This document shows, piece after piece, positions 32,880-44,300 of a stretch of 64,000 nucleotides of DNA; within the stretch, counting starts at the first letter, position 1; each line of letters begins with the position of its first letter. A model generated the notes under the pieces. That model was given only the letters and a program-made list of their open reading frames with translations. It did no database searches and had not been told where the DNA came from. A program made the translations under genes and the position numbers. Origin of the DNA: Pycnopodia helianthoides (lineage: Eukaryota; Echinodermata; Asteroidea; Forcipulatida; Asteriidae); assembly GCA_032158295.1 (NCBI GenBank), contig CM063257.1:806001-870000 (forward strand), read 5' to 3'.

Positions 32880-33330
32880 GGTCATGGCCTCTTGTTATTC
32901 CAGAACTGCTTCCTCTTAAGAGGACAGCAGTTCTGGAATTACACAGAGGCCATGACCTCTGTTGCCCTGGGCCCAAATTCATAGAGCTGCTTATTAAGCA
33001 CAATAAAGTAGCTAAGCACAACAAAAAGGTTACCAGTCAAACTACCAAATTCAATCAATTAATCAAGTCGAGGCCATACAGCATCTCGAGCCAAACTACC
33101 ATGTTCACATGTACAATTTGTGACTGGTGTCCTGCTCATTTCTGCATAGCAGACAATTGTTAAGCAATATTTTCTGCTTAAGCAGCTCTATGAAATTGGG
33201 CCCGGTCTTGGCTTTTTAGTGCCCCTTCAATAGTTTTCTCACAGACTATAAGTATTTTAAACGGAACTTCCCTTTGCAGAATGGAAAGGCACTCCTTCTC
33301 AGAGATAATTCCAAGCCCTGGACTGGTATG
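32880..33330. mobile_element. Hairpin repeat with a nested family D palindromic MITE
   Basis: 32880-32957 is a near-perfect hairpin (GGTCATGGCCTCT and CCAGAACTGC mirrored by GCAGTTCTGG and AGAGGCCATGACC). It starts a repeat that continues as GTTGCCCTGG (to 32970) and resumes as GGTCTTGGC (33204). Between these lies a family D element of 233 bp (GCCCAAATTCATAGAGCTGC to GCTCTATGAAATTGGGCCC). The undisturbed copy at 10105-10265 reads GCCCTGGTCTTGG, so the insertion duplicated GG or a few more bases. Confidence 0.75.
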
Positions 33331-34068
33331 AAGTTCATAACAAGGAATCTTTGAGATTACAAATCGACAACTTTGTTTCTCTGATCCTCTCCAATAGACT
33401 TTTATCATAGAGCAGCCATCTTGGTGTTTTTTTTGTCCATTTAAACCAATGTAACCAAGCTGAGGCTGGAAGGGAAAATAGTCTGGTGCCTTGTTATGAA
33501 TTGAGAGTTCAGACTATCAATATCATTGTTATAATACAGGGGATCAGACAAATAATAATGGCTGCAGTTTGATAAAGGTCTATTATGTATCAAACCAGTT
33601 GTATAATTATTGCTGAACTACATTGTCAGATGATCATATTAGTTTTACTTAATTGATTATAACCTGTAAAATTTGATAATTTTCTTAAAAGATAGATAGC
33701 TTGTAAAAATAAATAATATGGTACACAGGGTGCCAGGAATCATAATTATTTAGTTGGTCTGTGGCATTTAATAATTTACTTAATCGGTTCAGTTAAATTA
33801 AATTTAATAAAACTTGACACAATAAATTTGGCGTCACAGCTTGCTGCTGTGTTTGTATATTAAAATAAAAACAATATTTGAAATAATTAAATTCTGTTGA
33901 TTTTGTCTTTTTTTATTGAGGCATAACTATTATCTCTTATTCAAACCCTAGTTAAACAATGAAGAAACACTTCTTTACTTTGAGACAGAATCGCAAGAAA
34001 AAAATTGTGGTTTGATATAATGTTTTTTTAATAGATCAACACCTATTTTAAAGGTTTTCAGATCAATA
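33331..34068. other. AT-rich intergenic stretch, nothing recognised
   Basis: No exon-like frame, tRNA-like sequence, tandem array or family repeat was recognised. It may contain the NCKAP1 polyadenylation site if the 3' UTR is very long. Confidence 0.5.
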
Positions 34069-34212
34069 AATTGTTGTTGTTGCTGTTGCTGTTGTTGGTG
34101 TTGATGTTGGTGCTGTTGTTAATGTTGCTGCTGCTATTGTTGATGTTGTTGCTGCTTCTGTTGTTGCTGCTGTTGTTGTTTTGTTGTGGTTGTGGTTGTT
34201 GTTGTTGTCAAT
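34069..34212 (+). repeat. TTG/CTG microsatellite
   Basis: About 140 bp made of TTG with interspersed CTG, GTG and ATG triplets (for example TTGTTGTTGCTGTTGCTG). Confidence 0.9.
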
Positions 34213-34408
34213 GTACAGACCTAGTTTAAAAAAAATCGAATTAGACAGACAGTTGAGCTTTAAAATCAGACAATTTTGACAAGTAGAATCATGACGCGTC
34301 TCGATGTGACCGTGGGGGGGGGGGTAGATAGCTGGCTCTACATCTTAGGAATTTTAACAATCTTGTAGGGCAAGGCACTCCCCCCACCCGAGCCATCTAA
34401 CACGACGT

Positions 34409-34630
34409 TCATTTGTCATATCTAGCCCTTCTCGTAATATTTCCAATCAGCTCGTCCATTTTTCTCACACACCGAGCCTTTTTTTGTTGTGAAAACGGTA
34501 TTTGTTGGTAATTAAAGTGTAACGGAAGACAGGGGAAGCTGTCGTGACTGTATTTTTCGCGAAGATATTGACGCAATTGATGATGAATTACGACCGAGGA
34601 GCGACGAGGGTGCGTGGTGTCGTCCATCAT
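34409..34630 (-). CDS. Doubtful 73-codon ORF, function unknown
   Basis: The ORF starts MMDDTTHPRRSSVV and continues with basic and aromatic residues (QLRQYLREKYSHDS). Its 5' half is richer in CpG than the surroundings and no repeat family was recognised in it, so it could be a first exon of a gene divergent from the ephrin candidate. No domain is recognised, and an ORF of this size is expected by chance. Confidence 0.15.
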   Translation of the reverse strand: MMDDTTHPRRSSVVIHHQLRQYLREKYSHDSFPCLPLHFNYQQIPFSQQKKARCVRKMDELIGNITRRARYDK

Positions 34631-36022
34631 CCACGCCGCCCTACAGACGCGTCAGACGGCAGGTGCTTGGGGGGAAAAATACACTCAGACGAATGAGAAT
34701 GCTTTGTTCTTTATCAATAAACAAACTCTTCCAATGCGAATACTTGTGTTTCGTTCTTGATATCCTCATATTGTTTTATCAGTTAGACAATTTTGAATAG
34801 TCTGTTCTGATTTGTTATGCATACTGCTAATTGACACAAATTAACATCGCCTTGTCGCATCCTCCAATTTGACAGTAGTTCATTCAAAAATATCCCAATG
34901 GCTTGGTAATGAAATCAGTTAGAATCAGTTAGATTCCTACTTGAAAGTATAGTACTTTTAGTAGCAAACTTCCTCCATGTTGAGGGCAATCTTCCTTTAC
35001 TCGATGGGGGGTGTTATTCACCACTACTAATAAAAACAGACAAATTTAGGATAACTGTAGGCGTGCGCGTCTCAATCTCCGGCATTTTGTCATTATTTTG
35101 ATGTCACTCCTGGCTCAATAGTGTCTATTTTCAAGGGGACACTACGGGTGCATCAATTCTCCTGTGAGGGTGCTCTTTTCCAGTTTCACATCAGCGGTTT
35201 TGAGTGGGAAAATGATACAAAAAAAATAAATCTGCCACTTTTTTTTTCTTACGTGGAGAAAGTCATGGGTAGAAAGTTTACAAGGAACTCACTCTCGTCT
35301 GTACACTGACTTTGATACTGAATGTTCTTTTATTGACATGCCGCCCTCTGTCGTTTTTAAATTGCCAGTGGCAAAAATTAGAAAACTTTTGAGTAGGGCC
35401 TGACACCTTCCTGTTGAAATCATCAACAAATCAGTCTCTGGAAACACTCAAGCGTTCTCGAAAATTGTCTGTATATTTCCCTCTTTTTCTGTGAGATTGA
35501 GTTGAAATAATCAGCATAAGGGGTGGATTTTTTTTAACTTAAAAAGGCCTCTCAACGCAACCGGGGGAGAGTTGTGTAACTCATGAATATTTATGAGGAA
35601 AAAGTCACGCACATGATTCATTATTCATAAACCGACCAATACACAGGCAGCAAACCGCTGCATTGCAATGCATACGATCACCGCATGCCCCGTGTACAAT
35701 AATGCACGCGAGTGATCTAAACACATTCACCGTGTGTACGTGTACGGATTTGAAAGAGCGTCTATACCGTCAATAATTTCAGCCAGAATTTCGATTGTCT
35801 ATTGTTATTTTTCACCGTTCGTGGACCAGGAATAAAAGTAGAAATAGCTGATACCGATTGTGGATACACAGATTATCAGTCATATGTGGTTTCTTCTGCG
35901 GCTTTGATTGTCTACAAAGAGGAAATTCCGACTCTTTATAAAGGAAACTTGATGTTCAGTGTGCGATTGGTGTCACCGTGTTTAGAGTTGAAGTCTTCCC
36001 CGTACAAGCTTCGCCTGCTCCC
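34631..36022. other. Upstream region of the ephrin candidate
   Basis: No repeats of the local families were noticed here, unlike the flanks. 35560-35760 contains several homeobox- and POU-like AT motifs (ATGAATATTTATGAGG, TTCATTATTCATAAACC) and CpG-bearing ACACGCGAG/GCATGCCCCGTG. It is a plausible proximal regulatory region. Confidence 0.35.
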
Positions 36023-36082
36023 GGCACACGTGTGCCCAAGTCACGGACGGTCTCGCAGTACCAGACCGTCTGAATATATAAA
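36023..36082 (+). promoter_or_regulatory. Core promoter candidate: E-box palindrome, inverted repeat, TATA box
   Basis: GGCACACGTGTGCC (36023-36036) is a perfect 14-bp palindrome centred on the E box CACGTG. GACGGTCT (36046-36053) and AGACCGTC (36063-36070) form an 8-bp inverted repeat. TATATAAA is at 36075-36082. A start about 30 bp downstream would give a leader of only about 20 nt before the ATG at 36127, so a further upstream start is also possible. Confidence 0.45.
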
Positions 36083-36126
36083 CTGGACCTTTTGCCCACA
36101 TTTGCCATTTTCTTTTTTCTCTGGAT

Positions 36127-36266
36127 ATGTTCGAAAGGCGACTGAGAGAAATGGATTGGAACTTGCCGAGCCCCAAATGGATTTTTGTATTTAACATTTT
36201 GCTGTTTTTGCTTCGAGTGTCACTGGCGAAGACTCTTGCTACAATTCATTGGGACAAAAATTCAAA
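36127..36266 (+). CDS. Exon 1 of an ephrin gene (B-like), signal peptide exon
   Basis: Ephrins are membrane-anchored ligands of Eph receptor tyrosine kinases. The exon starts MFERRLREMDWNLPS. A hydrophobic core follows (WIFVFNILLFLL), then RVSLAKTLATIHWDKNSK, ended by the donor AA-GTAAGT (phase 2). Cleavage after SLA is likely. The end resembles ephrin-B mature N termini (LAK-x-L then a W and N-x-K), and vertebrate ephrin exon 1 also stops at about this point, from memory. A downstream Met (36151) is an alternative start. Exon 2, which should encode the receptor-binding domain, was not found in the remaining window. Other secreted proteins cannot be excluded. Confidence 0.55.
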
Positions 36267-39200
36267 GTAAGTTAATTGAAGTTGTATTTTTATTTGGTTC
36301 TCGAACGGCTTTCTTGTTTTTATATTGTACCAACAATTTATTTTTTCTTCAAGATTTTTTTTGTTCTTTTTTTTATTTTCCTCCCATATTTTTTTCTTGA
36401 TATATTTTGTGTGGACCGTCTTGTTTCGGAATCAATTTTACAATTTGTTATTTTGTTTCAAGAGAATGTTTTATTGCTGTTTATACATTTTTCCAGAAGT
36501 ATTTAGGATTTATTTTTGTAATAGGGTACTATGTATTTATCAAACATTAAGATAAGTGTTTAGCCTTCCGTATTTTTACTTTCAAACCGAAAGTGGAATG
36601 TTGTGTTTTTTTAACGTCCGGGATACGGCCCTCTGCTGCCTGTCACTTGTCAGTACTCGTTGGCCGTTCATTATTCGTAGTCAACGGTACCCCAAACCCC
36701 CACACATAACCAAAACAATTTTTTAATCTCGGGTGCTTAGCCTCCCTAATTCCCCCAAACTATCCATCCTCCCGGAGAAGATTATCTGAACTTCCTTAGC
36801 AGAACCTCACATAAAGCCATTAATCTAATCTTATCTTGAAGACTAATGCCAGTGGGATCCTCCATCCACCCACCATGTTTCCAATGCAATGGCTGGTGCA
36901 TTGTATACTTGTTGTACCCACACAACAAAGCGTCTTGCGTAATGATTTCGATTTTTATTTCGGTGGTTGTGTCTGGTCGTATCTTATTGCGGCAAGTTTA
37001 TCCCCTTCCAGAATACTTAAGTAGCTTTTATTGACAGTATTATGTGTTTAAGGGAAGTAGAAGGCAAAACAACACCTCAAGGTTCTATGAAAGGAATTCC
37101 GTACATTTTTTGATGATTCCTTTTTTCTTGTATGGATGACAAATTTCATCATAAATTTATGTATTTGACAAAGTTGGTTGTTGTTGATTTCAAACCCGTT
37201 TGGATAGTAACAGAACATGACCGTTGTTTTTTTCTAATTTACAAAATGTTTATGTAGTAATGCTTGAACAAATGTTGGCGACCTAAATAATTTACTTTAG
37301 ATGATCACAACTGTGTAACGATCCAAAGTAAAATGAAGAAGTACGAACTTGTTCAAATTTCCATGAAAAAGAAAGCTCCAGAGTAAAGGCCATGTCACAC
37401 GAGGCAATCTGCAGGCAACCAGTTCAAGCAATCTCTGTAAGAACATTCATTTACATGTCAGTTTTTCTCATTATTTTCTTGGGGATAGTGAGATACAGCT
37501 AGAAAGAATGTCTCTTGTGCTGCCAAAGTGTTCATTGTGCATGCAGTGCAGTTGGTTGCCTCCAAGTTACCTGAAATTATTGGCCTGTTTGACATGGCCT
37601 TAACACTCTGTGTTGAAAAATTGGCAATACTCGATAACAACACCCCTTAATATTTCGTTCACCCCTTTGGGATCCCAATGAACAGATAACTGTACTTTGT
37701 AATGATTTGATTCTGTTACCAAGTCAGTCTCCCTTGTGGTGTTGTAGTACTTGATTTTATTCTGTATTGAAAAACCCTAGATACACCAGTATTTCACACA
37801 TTCTACGCCACCATGAAACAAACACCTTACAAATGCAATGTTTTTGACACCTCAGTGGGTCTTATCTTGTGAAGTAAACCACATCAGATACCCCGACTAC
37901 AGACTGACAAGATGCTCGTTGATAAACAAAAACCCCTAATATAAAATATCAATATTTGAGAGGGTTGGATTGATATGGATAGGATGCATGCTTGTCATGT
38001 TTGGGTTGTAGAGGAATTAAAACTGGTTTGTAATTGAGAGGAACAAGTCATTTTTTTCATCTCAGTGAAAAATGAAAGAGTTTTTTTCCGTCCATGATGT
38101 GAGTTTCTGTCTCAAACTTCAACTGTAGAGTAGGTCTGTGAAAAATATACAGAAGGTTTTTGCAACTCCACTGTAACTGTTGATAAGTTAAATTTTGCTT
38201 AGCTTACAGTTACACTTTCCACCTAGAATCAGAGAAAGATTCCCAGGTTGAATTATATGCGCGGAATAAAATAATTCACCTTAGTCACAAGTCAAAATTT
38301 TATTAGGGAAAAGTACAGCCTCAGTTCAATTCAATTCAATTTGATTACTTCATCCAAGTTAAAAATTGAGCATTGTTTTCACGGGTGCCCTTAACACTTG
38401 AATTCAACCGCAATACGGCAATACTACAAATTAAGATTGGGTAATTCAAAAAGAGTGCAGGAAAAACCACCGAATTTGTAACAAGCAATTGCACTCAGAT
38501 GTTTAACTGGTTATTTTCTGGTTGACTGCGGTGCAAACAAGACATGCTTTGTGTTGTCGTAATTTTTGTCATTATGATAAACTCTACACCGAGTTAAGTT
38601 TGATGTATAGGCCTATATTTTGAGCACTTACAGGAAAAGCAAATACATCAATTGGACAGAAATTAAACCATCAGTAGGCCTAAGTGCAGGATTTCTATCT
38701 CCCCACTAATAGCTCCACAAGTTTATATAAATGAGCAAGCATGGTTGGCGTTAATTGTAATTGGAAATTGAATGAGGAAACGTGTTTGAATTTATCTGCA
38801 GTTATTAGACTAGTTGAATGCGTTCCATTAATCGTCCCACCTAGTTCAGTAAGCTCTGATTAATAGTCCAGATCAACCGAGACTGCTTGTTGAACATAAA
38901 GATCCTTGAACTGTAATAGTACAGTAAAGAAGATGACTTGACTAGAGAAAAATTCTTTGGGTTTTTAAAATACCTTTGGGAAGGGGTTTTAGATACTCAG
39001 TTGGCGCTGAAAAACCAGCTATGGAGAAGAAACACAACTTTAGTCTGGATTACTCTTGCAATCTGTCCCGGTTGGTTTCGCAGAAATACTTTTAAAATGT
39101 TGATATTTCGCACTGTGTTTTGTTTCAGCGCAGTAAACTATCTTAATGACTGGGGAAATAACCGTAGAACCTCGTTTTTTTGTTAGCGTGTCCTTAAATT

Positions 39201-41104
39201 GAATTGAACTGAATAAAATCCAAATTATTTCCGACAGTACTGAGTGTAATTCACATAATCAAATAAACCTTTGACATCAGGCAAATGCCAAAGCAACATG
39301 TAGTCCGCACACATTTTTTTCAAGATTTATGTTCACAAGGAAAAATCAAAAAATTTACAGGAACATACAGTTAATGAGATCTCCACCAGTTTTGAGTTTG
39401 CATTTCTCTTTTTCGGGTCCATCACCAAATATGGCTGAACTAATTGGAAACGTTGCTAGAGGGCTTTAGCGTTAAAACCTGGCTGAAGGTGTATGAATAT
39501 TTAATGGGGAACTAGAAACCTAATAGTTCTGATTGCTCCGAGTGCCATTTTGCCCTGTACACAATACAAAAAAACACGCTCACATGCGAGACCCACCGTG
39601 GAAATTAAGTAGAGGTTGCCTAAGGATTGTACGACCTGAAAATTTCACTCAATTTCTGAAGTCCTTTTATGTGGCCTGTGACTATATAACTGCTTTCAGT
39701 TGTGCAGTGCTGGGCTGTAGCCTGCTCCCATAGTGTATATTATTCTGTTCATAAATAATCGTTATTAGTTCTTAATAACATTCTTGGGATTTTGTGTGTA
39801 GGCCTTTGCATCTCTTATCATGGGTTCACCTTTTCGGGCTCTCTGCTGGGCAGAGTGTGAGCTGCATTTAGCCAAGCAGAAAACAGTACTTTGTACCAGA
39901 AAAAAAGGTTACCAGCCAAAACAATTTTTATTATGTTTGCGACTGGATTCCTGCTTATTTTTGCTTGGTAAATTTTTTAAGCACTACTAAAGCGTTCCGT
40001 GAAGTTATTCCCAACAGGAGAGTGTCATGATAATTCTGGACATCTTTAAAGACACCTTGTTTTCAATTTAGACAACCTTTTTTATCTGTCATGTAAACAA
40101 TACAAAATTTAGCAGTTGTATGCCACGTTGGTGTTGTTGTTGTTACTGTTTTTTTATGTTGTTGGTTTTTGTTAATTTTCAGCAAAACTTGACACTTTTT
40201 AGTAATTTCCAATTCCTGGTTAAAATCTTGCGTTTAGAAACAACAGATCGAACCTTTAAAAACAATTGTCTGTCAAGCAAAACAAAAGTATTTACATTTG
40301 TCATGATTTAACAAGGTGTAAATTATTGTACACATCCTTTAGCAGTCCATAACAGTGTGTCTAAAACCAAAGGTATAGCATACATACACTGATTTCTTTA
40401 ATAAGTAAACTGTTTTTATAAAACACATGATAGCTTCCAAATTTAGAAATTTGTGAAAACAAAATATCAATATTTCCCCTTTACAGCTTAAGCGTATATA
40501 TAATCAAAACATAACGGACACTGATTTAATATTATTCATTAAATCCACTTCACTCAAGTGATGCCCTACAAAACTGATATAACTTATGAAGTATGCATTA
40601 ATCAGTAATATGACTTCCCCTAAAGCGAAACACGGTGTTAGAAAAGGAAAAAATCCTCTCCCGAGAAAACCATCTGTAGTCAGTGCCTCGCAGATCGTTG
40701 GGAAACTAAACTACAGACATCTCATTATTTGCATCGGGGTAGAGAGCTTTCCCAGAAAGAATAGCCTGCCAGGCTGTCGGAGATTTTGTTTTTCCTTCTT
40801 CTGCATGTTTTTTTATCCTTTAGAAACTCTTTCGGCTTGATATTATATACTTAGGCCCTATAAGATTTTGCAGTTGTTCTTTTTCTGCCCTTTTATCTTG
40901 AGCTTAGTGACTCCTGAAAGTCTTGTTGAACTTCATTTATATACTTACTGTCGTAAAGGAGACTCATTTTGAGCTGACAGAGGAGACCAAGCGAAAAAAA
41001 AAAAAAAACATTTGCTATTATTCTAGTATTTTCAAACATGACAAAAGAAGTGCAAACCGTTTCTTTTCCTGAGATTCAGTGGTATGTGAACATAAGAAAT
41101 GTGT
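36267..41104 (+). other. Presumed intron 1 of the ephrin candidate, first part
   Basis: Begins GTAAGTTAATTG. Very T-rich to about 36.5 kb, then moderately AT-rich. No coding exon was recognised. A short family D fragment (ACCAGCCAAAA, GCGACTGGATTCCTGC, TTGCTTGGTAA) sits at 39895-39975. Confidence 0.45.
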
Positions 41105-41347
41105 AAGAAGTTAACTATAAATAGTAAACTTGCAGGTACAACCATGTGTAAAATCTCCTTTGGGAGAAGTGTTCAGAACCCATGTGGTCTCGACGTTTCG
41201 AGCAGTATACTCTGCTCATCTTCAGGAGAAAAAGTATACTGTTTGAAACGCAAGACCAAACCGGCTCTTTTCAGAGCCAACACTCCTCCCAAAAGAGATT
41301 TTACACATGGTTGTACCCGCAAGTTTACTGTTTAGAGTTAACTTCTT
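41105..41347. mobile_element. Complete palindromic element with central hairpin motif
   Basis: The left arm (AGAAGTTAACTATAAATAGT, AACTTGCAGGTACAACCATG, TGTAAAATCTC) is mirrored by the right arm (GAGATTTTACACATGGTTGT, ACCCGCAAGTTTACTGTTTA, GAGTTAACTTCTT). The centre contains CGACGTTTCGAGCAG-TATACT-CTGCTC, a perfect 6-bp stem (41200-41205 with 41212-41217) and 6-nt loop, with ATCTTCAGG after it. Half copies lie at 8985-9130 and 50612-50760. On the minus strand the centre reads CCTGAAGATGAGCAG..CTGCTCGAAACGTCGAGA, resembling a hammerhead core with an insertion. Confidence 0.75.
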
Positions 41348-44300
41348 ATTTTCCACACCATGCAAAGCTTCAAACATCCACTATAAAATGTGTAGTGAAA
41401 CTTTAAACTACGACATACACCTGTTATGTACAATGTGCATGTAAATCACCAAACCATGTTTTGTTTAATTCTGTTGGACTGAGGACTGCAAACTGATCAT
41501 GCTGCACATGGGATCAGGCATACCACCATAACCAGAGTCCAACAGTTTGGGTGATGGGTTACTGAATGGTGTTGGACGGAGGACTGCACTAGTAAACTTA
41601 TCATGCTTTACAAATACAATGGCATCAGGCATACCACCACCGTATAAACCAGAGTCAAACAGTTTGGGTGATGGGTTACCGGTGATGCTGGATTTTGTTT
41701 GCGAAAGGAAGGATGACTATTAAATCATGTAGTTAGGGTTAAACTTCACTGGCTGGTTCTATCCCGAGGCTGTTCTGCCGATTCACACCATGTACTTTGA
41801 GATTTCCAATCTCACATGAGGTGCGAACAATAAATTTGGATCATGATGAGGCACCAATTTACTTTGAACACTTCACAAAGAACTCTTGGTTGGTTTTGTG
41901 TTGATTATGGAAATATCGATGACTGTTTCTTTTCCATTCATGATTCACTGGTTGATGTCCCCATTTATTCATTGGTTGTCTCCACATTTTTCAAAACCAG
42001 CATAATTTGAAAAAACGTAGAAGTTAAAAAAAACCACCTCATTATGTGGTGTAAGAAAAACGGGGTAAAAAAAAATCCCACACCTTTCCATTATGGGGGG
42101 TGAGTGCCGAGATCTGATCGTTTACTTATCCTTTCTGGCTGTACCATTTTGCCTATTCAAGACAAGAAACTGCAGTGGAACGCTTAAGGCCACTCTAGCC
42201 ATTTAGTTGAAGCTGGGGTCGGGCCTGTTTGAGTTGAGAGAGAAATGCATGCTGTAGGTAGGCTTGACCCAAATATTACAGTGGAGGCTTTTTTTTTTGC
42301 ATTTCAACACCGTATTTTTTCAGGAGTGAAAGTTGTTGTTGTATGTGATTTTTTTCTCCCCCTCTTCTCTGACATTGGTTTGTTGAACAAAGCAGTAATT
42401 TAGCCCAAATTAGAATATTTGCCCTAGACACGATATTTATTCAGAATCAGGTTTTTGTTTTGAGTGTGATGTGTATCTTGAATGAAAAAGCAGAAATTTA
42501 GCCCAATTTGGAATATTTGCCCTGGACGTGATATTTTGTCAGTTTCCTATTATGTTGTGTGTTGTGACAGTTGATATTGAACAAACCCAAATTAGCCCAA
42601 ATCAGAATCTTTTCCAAATTGAAGGGTTATTTTGCAGAGAGGCAAGTGTTATGTGGGTTTGACTTCATTAAATTCATCAGATGAAATCTTTAAAAAAATA
42701 TTTTACAGGATCACTGTTAGTGTGCAATGTGAACAATCAAGTAATTTAGCCCAAATAAAAATCTTTTCAAATTCAAGGGTACATGTAGTTTGGAGTGAGG
42801 CATGTGTGTTTTTAGGGATTTGCTTCATATTTTTTATAGAACAAAATCTTACCTAAATCTGGATATTTAGCCTTGTAAATAAAACACCTCAATTGTTCAG
42901 GGATGTGAGTTGCATCAATGTGGGATTAATAATTTAGATAATGATATTTGATCTTAAATATAGAATTTTCAGGACATGAACTATCAGCCAAAGAAAGGGT
43001 ATCATGAATTTTATCTGATCTGAAACTATGATTTTATGAACTACAATTACAAATCGTACAATCTATTGCAGTTCAAAAAAGATGCAAACAGACACCACCT
43101 TAAAATTGACCCTGTTTACTTAACAACCCTCCCTCTGGCCTTGTGTTGCGGGATTGTTCATAAAAAAAAAACAATTAAAAATAAATTTCTTTGCCGTTTT
43201 AGTTGTTTTTATGTCATGATTTATACGACCGAATATTGTGAATATGTCAGGAAAAAAATTCCTGTATGAACCAACAATTACGGTTGTCAAGGCTGCAGGT
43301 ATATTTAAAATAGCTCTTTATATGTAAGAGTTGATGGGTAGAGTGGTAGGCTTTGTCTGTCGGCATCTTACCTGTACCGCTGGTTTGTCATTATAAATGC
43401 TTGCCGACAGCGAACAGCAGCGCAGCGGTTTGGATCCCCCACTCATTTCATAACGGTCGTACTGGTTTTATTGGAGTCGCAGGTTTTAATGAAATCTGTT
43501 TTACTTTGAAAACCTCTCACGAAAAAGAAAAACATTAGATAACTGGGAGATAAAGATGAAATTAATAACACAACAGAGAAATCATCTTTTGAAAATATCT
43601 TTTTGCAAATTTGTGCTTGCATAGTTAATGTCTAGAATAATTATGAAAGAGTAACAAACAGTGACAACAAAGTATATTTATTTGTTGGTAATTCAAAAGC
43701 AAATTAAATTTGTCTTGGATTTTTGTTTTGTAAAATTTATATTTATAACCAATGTACCGGAATGTACCCCAAGATTACAAAATGTATTGACCACTTATCA
43801 AAAACAATATTTAATTTGGGATGAGTCAACTTGTACATTGGACACCTCACACCTTGATAAACGGATTCCCTATTATTTTTTCTGTAACTTTCATTGTCTA
43901 CGATTTCATGAAATCAAGCAACTCCGGGATATCCAGTTGTTCAATTTCCAATTGCACAGCAAAGATATCGATGGTTAAGCCTCTGCTGCAGAAGACATCA
44001 CCTGTAACACAAGTACCACCTTATTAAATAAGCCTTGTGGTTTATTACTTGATTATTAAATAAAGATATCAATTTGTATTAAAAACATCTCCTCTCATCA
44101 ATCAGAAGAAATCACAAACTCCGAAGAGTTTGATGTGGGAAATTTGACCAAGTGGAATTTCTTAATCTCGAGAGGTCTATCTAGTAAGGTAGTGCAATGA
44201 GATCTTAGAAGATCCCTTAGGCTTACAAAACCACCATGACTTCATCTGTAAGCTTTCTTCGTTAAGTCCATATTCTCGTTTTCCTCGCCGGAGTCTTAGA

